NCBI RefSeq assembly: GCF_003583985.1
Contig: NZ_QXML01000005.1
Location: forward strand, 275,680-339,679
Origin: Algoriphagus lacus
GTDB taxonomy: Bacteria; Bacteroidota; Bacteroidia; Cytophagales; Cyclobacteriaceae
DNA: 64,000 nt
Reading direction: 5' to 3'
Position numbers and translations under genes: made by a program. How positions within the stretch are numbered: position 1 is the stretch's first letter; each line of letters opens with the position of its first letter. Shown here in pieces: positions 58,179 to 64,000 of this stretch. Under the pieces are notes generated by a model. The model did no database searches. It saw nothing but the letters and a program-made list of their open reading frames with translations, and was not told the origin of the DNA.

Positions 58179-59861
58179 ATGAAAGACCAACATCTCAATC
58201 AACTCTCGATGGCGATAGTGGTATGGAGTTTACTCTTTGTTGGCGCGTGTAACTATTACAAGCCAATACCCACTTCATCCAAGTATTCCCCCAGTGACAA
58301 GACAAAGGAAATAGCCTCACTAAACGAGAAGACATTTATCATTCGGAGCAATCGGGGGGATTTTCTTTTGCAAAACCCTGCGGTTTTACTGGATCAAGAA
58401 GCTTTGACAGGTACGTTACAACTCGTACCGGAAGAAAACCAGCTGTACATCAAAGATGACAGTAAGAAATATGCCTATAGTTCAAGCAATCCGGCAGTAC
58501 TTCAGGAATTGCACGTGTATACTCCTCTGGATTCTACGGCAAAAATTGGCGCTAAAGTTTCCATTCCGGTATCCGGCATTTCCAAAATGGAATTGATACA
58601 AAAGGACAAATCAAAAAGCTCAACCAATACCATCATTTTGGTTTCGGGGGTAACCCTTGGGGCATTGGCCGTAACCGCAATAACTTTTGGGGCTGCTACG
58701 GCTGAAGCAGTGGATGATATGGCTACACCACCTCCGGGAGAGTCATCTTGCCCTTTTGTAAGCGCATACGATGGGAAGGAATTTGTTTTCCAGGGGGAGA
58801 GCTTTGGAGGAGCCCTGTTTCCCTCTATAGCGAGACAGGATTATTTGCAATTACCTTCTATCGAAATGGGACCTAAAGTCCAGCTCCTCATCAGTAATGA
58901 AAGAAATGAGCATCAATTCATTGACATGGCTGACCTGCTTTTGGTGGAGCATGCTCCGAATGAAAAAGTTTTGGTTGACCCCCAAGGCCCACTGTTTCTA
59001 GTACACGAAATGAAAAAACCTAAAGGAGCTATCTTGAATAATAAGAACGAAATGCTGGATCGAATTACCGAATCAGACAACGTTTATTGCTCATTCAATG
59101 ACATGGCTTCCAGTTCCTTACTTAATGAACTTATCGTGAAGTTCGATCATCCTTCACAAGGAAAAGATCTCGCTTTGTACTTAAACCTAAGAGACTCTCC
59201 ATGGCTTGAATACATTTTTGAACAGTATATGAGCATGTACGGCGAGGATTACCAAGCATTTGAGAAAAGCATGGAAGCCAAATCGGCCGAAGAATTGTAC
59301 CAGTGGCAGGAGATGAATTTGGTACCACTCACCATTTCCGTCAAAACAAAAGGAGGTTGGAAAGAAGTGAGCAAGACCAGATTTGTAGGTCCTGTGACTA
59401 ATCGGGAAATCGCCATTTCGCTCGAAGGAATCGAACTAAATGAACCAATTGTAGAAGTTTCCTTCAAAACAGGTTTCCTTTTCTGGGAAATTGACCAAAT
59501 AAGCCTTGCATCGGTCACTAAGGTTTCGCCTGAATCCATTCAGGTATTAAAGCCTTCCATAGCTGAAGACGAAACCGGAAAAGATCAATTGGATCTTATT
59601 TCTGAGCTGGATGATAAGTTTCTTGAACAACCAGAAACAGGTAACAAAACCTACTTGACTTATCAATTCGGGGAGTTTTCAAAGTCAAAAGCCTATACTG
59701 CTTTCTTGCATACTGGAGGATATTACAAGATCTACCGGGATTTTACAGGACCAAGAAATGAAAAGTTCCTCTCAAAGTACGAGAAACCTGGAGGTCTGGC
59801 AGAGTTTAGCAAAAATAGGTTTGGGGAAGTCTACCAGTTTGCCTCTAGCTCTTCAAAATGA
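58179..59861 (+). CDS. Large lipoprotein of unknown function with a central membrane or linker segment
   Basis: 560 residues, not recognised. The N-terminus carries a lipoprotein signal (WSLLFVGAC, Cys 24), then a beta-rich domain (about 40-145) with a polar ISGISKMELIQKD end, a hydrophobic segment TIILVSGVTLGALAVTAITFGAA (about 151-173) followed by CPFVSAYDGKEFVFQGESFGGA, and a long C-terminal domain (about 200-560) without cysteines and with several LxLxxLxS-like strands. The stretch 150-180 may be a membrane helix or a buried linker. It stands alone between two terminators. Confidence 0.7.
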   Translation: MKDQHLNQLSMAIVVWSLLFVGACNYYKPIPTSSKYSPSDKTKEIASLNEKTFIIRSNRGDFLLQNPAVLLDQEALTGTLQLVPEENQLYIKDDSKKYAYSSSNPAVLQELHVYTPLDSTAKIGAKVSIPVSGISKMELIQKDKSKSSTNTIILVSGVTLGALAVTAITFGAATAEAVDDMATPPPGESSCPFVSAYDGKEFVFQGESFGGALFPSIARQDYLQLPSIEMGPKVQLLISNERNEHQFIDMADLLLVEHAPNEKVLVDPQGPLFLVHEMKKPKGAILNNKNEMLDRITESDNVYCSFNDMASSSLLNELIVKFDHPSQGKDLALYLNLRDSPWLEYIFEQYMSMYGEDYQAFEKSMEAKSAEELYQWQEMNLVPLTISVKTKGGWKEVSKTRFVGPVTNREIAISLEGIELNEPIVEVSFKTGFLFWEIDQISLASVTKVSPESIQVLKPSIAEDETGKDQLDLISELDDKFLEQPETGNKTYLTYQFGEFSKSKAYTAFLHTGGYYKIYRDFTGPRNEKFLSKYEKPGGLAEFSKNRFGEVYQFASSSSK

Positions 59862-59952
59862 GCCATACTTGGGAAATCTGATTAATCAGGTACTAGGGAT
59901 TCTTAATCAAATCCGTTTGGTTTTCTTTTTTCAAAATTCAATGACCGGTGGG

Positions 59953-59992
59953 AAAAGACCTTCTATTGACTTAAGTCTAGAAGGTCTTTTTT
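59953..59992 (+). terminator. Terminator after the large lipoprotein gene
   Basis: A 13-bp stem AAAAGACCTTCTA (59953-59965) with 59978-59990 and T's to 59992; the loop can form a second small stem (GACT with AGTC). Confidence 0.9.
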
Positions 59993-60121
59993 ACCCCCAT
60001 CCTTCGTAACTTGTAATTCTTAATTAATGCTAATTCCACCCCGTAATCTTGGCTACTTTGTAGCACTTTCATTTCTGGTGCGTCTTTTGTCAAACAGCTA
60101 ATGAAATAAACTAGAAACCAC

Positions 60122-60817
60122 ATGAGAAAGCTCCTGATTTTGTTCCTTGCCTTTGCGATTGCATCTCCCCTTTTTTCGCAGCAAATCCAGCAAATCCCGC
60201 TGATTGAAGTAGAAGGCTATGCCGAGCGAAAAATTGCTCCTGATGAAGCCGTGTTTTCCATTTCTTTGGAAGAAAAAGCCATGAAAGTCAATGACGCTGT
60301 AAACGTCCTTAACAAAAAGACACAGAACCTGGCTGAGGCCCTGAAAAAAGGGAAAATCAAAGACTACAAGTTGGTTGCAGACAATTACTCCGTGGATGTC
60401 AACCGCATCTACCGAAGCGGCACCGCTCGGGACAGTGGCTATGTGGCCCGTCAGGGACTTCGAATCGTTACTTCCGCAACCAATGAAGACCTTCAGAAAA
60501 TCGTCGATGCCATCCAAGGTTCAGGCGATATGAGTTACAACCTTCACTTTGGCATAGCTGAAGCCACTCGGAAATCTCTTGAAGACACACTGTTGACAGA
60601 AGCGTTGAAAGATGCCGAAGCCAGGGCAATGTTGATCGGTACTACGTTGGCACTTAAGGGACTTCGGGTATTCAATGTGACCATGGAACCCAACTACCGA
60701 CCACAGCCGATGTACATGATGAATGCCAAAGCTGCCGCGCCTGAATCGGCTGATATGCTGATTCAAACGGAAGAGCAGGCCATCACGAAGCGGGTTTATG
60801 TAAAATACACCTATTGA
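60122..60817 (+). CDS. SIMPL-domain protein (DUF541)
   Basis: 231 residues with a Sec signal (LILFLAFAIASPLFS, cleaved before QQ). The SIMPL domain is visible as IEVEGYAERKIAPDEAVFSISLEE near 28, the Lys-rich helix NKKTQNLAEALKKG, LVADNYSVDVNRIY, a central LHFGIAEATR and the C-terminal ITKRVYVKY. Periplasmic; members have been linked to oxidative-stress and envelope responses but the role is not settled. Its own terminator follows. Confidence 0.9.
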   Translation: MRKLLILFLAFAIASPLFSQQIQQIPLIEVEGYAERKIAPDEAVFSISLEEKAMKVNDAVNVLNKKTQNLAEALKKGKIKDYKLVADNYSVDVNRIYRSGTARDSGYVARQGLRIVTSATNEDLQKIVDAIQGSGDMSYNLHFGIAEATRKSLEDTLLTEALKDAEARAMLIGTTLALKGLRVFNVTMEPNYRPQPMYMMNAKAAAPESADMLIQTEEQAITKRVYVKYTY

Positions 60818-60842
60818 TCTTCTGATTCTGATAATTCATTTT

Positions 60843-60868
60843 AAAGCCCGACTCCCCGTCGGGCTTTT
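60843..60868 (+). terminator. Terminator after the SIMPL gene
   Basis: A 10-bp stem AAAGCCCGAC (60843-60852) with 60858-60867, a 5-base loop and TTTT. Confidence 0.85.
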
Positions 60869-60960
60869 CATTTTTCAGGACTTAATAGGAAAATTTGACT
60901 AGCGGTGTCTCCTATCAGCCACTTTTTCAGCAAATTAGATCCCCTAATCTTTCACCTAAA

Positions 60961-62280
60961 ATGAAACAAAATCTCTTGTTAAGCCTGATAGCTCTAGTGG
61001 GCTTTTCCTGCTCCCAAACAGACCCCATCGTCGGCCAAACCGAGATCACCAAGTGGCAAGGCAATAAAACCGGCGCCATCTCCGTCACCTATGATGATGG
61101 CATAGTCAACCAACTGACTATTGCCAAACCCATCATGGACAGCTTGGGCTTGCCAGCCACCTTTTACATCATTACCGGAAAAGTAGAGGGATCCGGCCAG
61201 GGCAAATTCATTGGCAGAAATCCAAAAGAAATCATTGAGGAAACGGAACATATCCCAACTGATTCAACCAACTTCTTTGAGCGGGCTTCCTTGATTGCCT
61301 TTACAGGCACCAGCGAGGCAGAGGATTACCATGCCCGTGCAGGTTCGCTTTTCGAACAGGGAAAAGTGGCCGAAGCTCACGCCTTGATCGATGAGGGATA
61401 TGCAAAAATCCGAAAAGGTACCATGAAGGACACCGATGATGTAGTCTTTCACAACAACGTAGAGGATACCACTACCTGGGAGCAGTATAAATCCTATGCA
61501 GCACAAGGGCATGAGATCGCCTCTCATACGGTCACTCATCCCCGATTGGCTGTGCTGGACGAGGCAAACATGCTTTACGAATTGGAGCAAAGCAAAGCCG
61601 ACCTGCTCAAATTCATCGGACCGGAATCGACCTTTAGCGCTGAGGGGCCTTATGGCACCGAAAATGAACGGGTGATGGAATATGCCCACAAAGTCTATCC
61701 TTCCCTCCGCAACCGAATGCCGGAAGAATGGCTCGAAGAAATCAACCGCGGCAGTAAAATGACCCCAGGAGAATCCACCAAAGAATACGTACAGTGGCAG
61801 CGTGGACCACTTACCCGAATCGACATCACTCAGATGAAAGCCTGGGTAGACACTGTAATGAGCCATGACAACAACTGGCTGGTGCTGGTTTTTCACGGGG
61901 TGGAAAATCTGGGTTGGGAACCCAAAACGCGTCCCGAACTGGTGGAATACTTCTCCTACATGAAGGCCAATCAGGATAAACTATGGATCGCTACATTCAG
62001 GGACGTAACCAAATACCTCCGAGAGCGGAAGGCTACCCAAGTCAGCACTACAGTGGAAAAAAACGAAATCACGGTAAGCCTAAGTTCAGACCTTGACCCT
62101 GAAATCTATTCCGTACCGCTGACTTTAAAAACTTATATCCCTGCCGATTGGTCATCTGCAGAACTGGTTCAGGAAGGACAGTCCCTTGATCTGGAAATTC
62201 TAAAAGATGAAAAAGGAAGCTATGTACTCTATGAGGTCAAGCCTAGCCAGCCCGAGGTCAAAGTCTCCAAAAAGGGGTGA
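60961..62280 (+). CDS. Polysaccharide deacetylase-family lipoprotein
   Basis: 439 residues with a lipoprotein signal (LIALVGFSC, Cys 17). The NodB-type carbohydrate esterase 4 fold is shown by ISVTYDDGIVNQL (metal-binding Asp pair TYDDG), EIASHTVTHPRL (HxxxH) and a late LVLVFHGVEN strand, with an insert rich in Glu (about 75-160) and a C-terminal beta domain after VTKYLRERK. It should deacetylate an extracellular or cell-wall sugar polymer. I chose ATG 60961 rather than the in-frame codon at 60895, since the signal begins there. The neighbouring 113-residue gene is in the same direction. Confidence 0.88.
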   Translation: MKQNLLLSLIALVGFSCSQTDPIVGQTEITKWQGNKTGAISVTYDDGIVNQLTIAKPIMDSLGLPATFYIITGKVEGSGQGKFIGRNPKEIIEETEHIPTDSTNFFERASLIAFTGTSEAEDYHARAGSLFEQGKVAEAHALIDEGYAKIRKGTMKDTDDVVFHNNVEDTTTWEQYKSYAAQGHEIASHTVTHPRLAVLDEANMLYELEQSKADLLKFIGPESTFSAEGPYGTENERVMEYAHKVYPSLRNRMPEEWLEEINRGSKMTPGESTKEYVQWQRGPLTRIDITQMKAWVDTVMSHDNNWLVLVFHGVENLGWEPKTRPELVEYFSYMKANQDKLWIATFRDVTKYLRERKATQVSTTVEKNEITVSLSSDLDPEIYSVPLTLKTYIPADWSSAELVQEGQSLDLEILKDEKGSYVLYEVKPSQPEVKVSKKG

Positions 62281-62329
62281 TTTTCTGAGGTTCAACGGTT
62301 AGTCCAGATCCCCTTCCAAAGATGCAGCG

Positions 62330-62671
62330 ATGAAAGAGCAACTTCAGACACTCCGTGAAAAAATTAATTCAGGACAGTTTCCAACCCATTTCCCTCATTT
62401 TGGAGGGGCAAATCTGATCATTACCGATAATCCCAATCGAAGTTTCCATGAGGGAGACGTCGTCATTTATACGGCCCATGCTTCGGCCATGAGTTGGTTA
62501 GTCATGGAGTTGAAAGAAATCTATGGAGGTCATTTAAACTCCCTGAGTAAGTACCGATTCTACCCGGAAATTGGAAAACTGATTCAGGAATCCCTTCGAA
62601 CGGACTACGATGTCTTTGAGTCCATGGAATATGTGATTGAAGAGATCGAAAAGAGTTGGGGCGCTGAATAA
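62330..62671 (+). CDS. Conserved hypothetical protein, 113 residues
   Basis: Small acidic cytosolic protein without signal or membrane segment. Visible are TDNPNRSFHEGDVVIYTA, a helix ASAMSWLVMELKEIYG and a C-terminal helix YVIEEIEKSWGAE. No family recognised. Lies 50 bases behind the deacetylase gene, hence possibly cotranscribed. Confidence 0.65.
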   Translation: MKEQLQTLREKINSGQFPTHFPHFGGANLIITDNPNRSFHEGDVVIYTAHASAMSWLVMELKEIYGGHLNSLSKYRFYPEIGKLIQESLRTDYDVFESMEYVIEEIEKSWGAE

Positions 62672-62780
62672 GGATATTTCCCTACCGTCAAACTCCAAGA
62701 AAAGTGAAATCGAAGCATCTCTCTCGGCAAAACCTTCATGGGATTTCCTATGCCAAAGGGAACTAGGATCATTTCTATTC

Positions 62781-64000
62781 TCAATCCATTTTACCTTCCT
62801 GGAGAAGAATCCGAAAAACAGTCCCTTTACCCAACTCACTTTCAACGAGGATTTTTGCACCTATACTTTCCGCAAACTCCTTGCTGAGCATCAATCCGAT
62901 GCCTGTGCCGGACTCTCCTTCGGTACCCTTTTGAGAATTAACCCGGTGATTAAATAGGAGTGATAACTTTTCAGGACTTATTCCAAGTCCGGTGTCTGTT
63001 ATCCTAATTTCATTGGAATCAGGAAAATCAACCAAAATCTTGCCTTGGGCTGGTGTAAATTTTATGGCGTTTGTCAGGATATTTCTCAGAATAAAATTCA
63101 GCCTTTCCCGATCCGACTTCAGTTCAATTCCAGAAGGGATCTCAAAACTCAAATCCAGATTTTTTTGATCCGCTTGAGGTTTTAGCAATTTGATGTTTTC
63201 AGCTACCAGCTCTTCCAGATCAAACGAACTCATCTCAAACTCTTGGGAATCCATTTGTTCCTTGGACCAGATAAGCAGATTGTTCAACATTTGGGATAGG
63301 GCGTGAGTATCACGCGCAACCATAGGCATGATCTCCCGAAGCTCCTCTTCTGTTAGTAATTTGAGATCCCATAGCTTGATAATACTATGGAGTGAGGAAA
63401 AAGGCGCTCGAAGATCATGCGAAATAACCGAAAAAATCTTATCCCTGAACTGATTGGCCTTAGTCAGCTCAAGGTTGGTCTCGTGCAGGTCACTCGCCTG
63501 GAGTTGAATTTGGGCGTTTTGTTCTTTTGCAAATTGATGTGCTTCTTCAAGCTCGTCATGGGCTTGCTTGAGCTTGCGGTGATTTTTTTGTTGGATCCAA
63601 ATCATTATTCCCAAAAAAACAAGCAATAGCACTGCCCCGATCAGGATTTCGTTCCTCCTTCGAATGGACAGATCCAGATATTCCTGCTCCTGAATCAATC
63701 GTTGATTTTCAAGCTCTTTCTTTTCAGTTTCGTATTGAATGAGAAGTTCCTCCCGGACTTTTTGTCGGCTTTCATTAAACATGACCTGGTCTGCAATTTT
63801 CTGTTCAGCCAAGAATTCATAGGCACTTTTGTAATCATTGAGCCCCAAGGCTGCCTCGACCAGAATACCTGCCGTTACCGAAATGTAAAACTGGGAATTG
63901 GCGTTTTTCGCAATATCAAACGCCTGAAGGCCGTAGTCTTTGGCTCGTTTGAAGTCTTTGGCTTTCAGGTGAAATCCTGACAATTGATTTAAAACTGAAA
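62781..64000 (-). CDS. TPR-containing sensor histidine kinase, 5'-truncated
   Basis: The frame is open to the right edge, so the N-terminus is missing; about 406 residues are visible. Order: the end of a TPR-like helical array (RAKDYGLQAFDIAK, YKSAYEFLAE), a coiled stretch, one membrane helix (ILIGAVLLLVFLGIMIWI), a coiled coil, then HisKA with the phospho-accepting His in FSVISHDLRAPF, and a HATPase_c domain with NAIKFTPAQG, ITDTGLGI and GTGIGLMLSKEFAE (N, G1, G2 boxes). All kinase boxes are intact. The response regulator is not in the window. Typical of Bacteroidota with periplasmic TPR sensor domains. Confidence 0.93.
   Translation of the reverse strand, partial: SVLNQLSGFHLKAKDFKRAKDYGLQAFDIAKNANSQFYISVTAGILVEAALGLNDYKSAYEFLAEQKIADQVMFNESRQKVREELLIQYETEKKELENQRLIQEQEYLDLSIRRRNEILIGAVLLLVFLGIMIWIQQKNHRKLKQAHDELEEAHQFAKEQNAQIQLQASDLHETNLELTKANQFRDKIFSVISHDLRAPFSSLHSIIKLWDLKLLTEEELREIMPMVARDTHALSQMLNNLLIWSKEQMDSQEFEMSSFDLEELVAENIKLLKPQADQKNLDLSFEIPSGIELKSDRERLNFILRNILTNAIKFTPAQGKILVDFPDSNEIRITDTGLGISPEKLSLLFNHRVNSQKGTEGESGTGIGLMLSKEFAESIGAKILVESELGKGTVFRILLQEGKMD

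Noticed and set aside
1..64000. tRNA, rRNA, CRISPR, insertion sequence or phage signatures
   Set aside because: Reading all spacers I found no cloverleaf T-arm in an intergenic region, no regular spacer array, no transposase or integrase gene and no paired terminal repeats around genes.

Overview
The window looks like a chromosomal segment of a Bacteroidota bacterium, most likely a Cyclobacteriaceae (Algoriphagus-like) member of the Cytophagales. This rests on the gene families present: DUF4136 lipoproteins, an LptD with a Bacteroidota-style signal peptide, a bifunctional DAHP synthase/chorismate mutase, a LysRS with a C-terminal extension, sulfatase, DUF1080 and M81 proteins. Shine-Dalgarno sequences are also nearly absent, and the Bacteroidota -7 promoter box TAnnTTTG recurs upstream of many genes. 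Gene density is high. I saw no tRNA, rRNA, CRISPR array, insertion sequence or prophage.

Layout. 1-5.8 kb: the 3' part of priA, a large FAD/Fe-S dehydrogenase and a YdcF-like protein. 5.8-12.3 kb: a hipBA toxin-antitoxin pair with a conspicuous operator, then an SDR gene joined to a 1306-residue DUF4011-type helicase. 12.4-24.8 kb: rlmD, an ABC-ATPase of ModF type, a Tat-exported class V aminotransferase, an envelope cluster (two DUF4136 lipoproteins and a beta-barrel), a lipoprotein M81 peptidase, and a MazG-SDR-DUF1080 run. 24.9-33.6 kb: gcvT-comB, an IscA-type carrier, methylmalonyl-CoA epimerase, thiL, a sulfatase, a five-gene operon ending in dtd, and a second, cysteine-poor IscA-like protein. 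33.6-46.7 kb: a WD40-DivIVA-folB-DUF4268 operon, a PPTase, an acyl-CoA carboxylase beta subunit, a divergent amidase/lptD pair, arginine deiminase and DUF4197. 46.8-49.9 kb: lysS and proline dehydrogenase. 50.3-56.8 kb: a complete Phe/Tyr operon. 56.9-64 kb: a Kelch protein, a large unknown lipoprotein, a SIMPL protein, a lipoprotein polysaccharide deacetylase and a truncated sensor histidine kinase.

The most interesting element is the leader of the Phe/Tyr operon (50,280-50,470). A 31-codon ORF encodes a peptide with eight aromatic residues in a stretch of nine. It is followed by a GNRA-capped terminator hairpin just before the DAHP synthase start codon. A 12-bp antiterminator would compete for the left arm of that hairpin. 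This is the architecture of a pheL-like ribosome-mediated attenuator, and the genes behind it (DAHP synthase/chorismate mutase, aroB, aroA, prephenate dehydratase, aminotransferase, prephenate dehydrogenase) are what such a peptide should sense.

A second unexplained pattern is a set of degenerate tandem arrays with a 7-bp period. They lie in at least seven intergenic spacers with different unit sequences, and several start exactly at a stop codon. A third is the hipBA control region, where a perfect 19-bp inverted repeat brackets the presumed promoter box.
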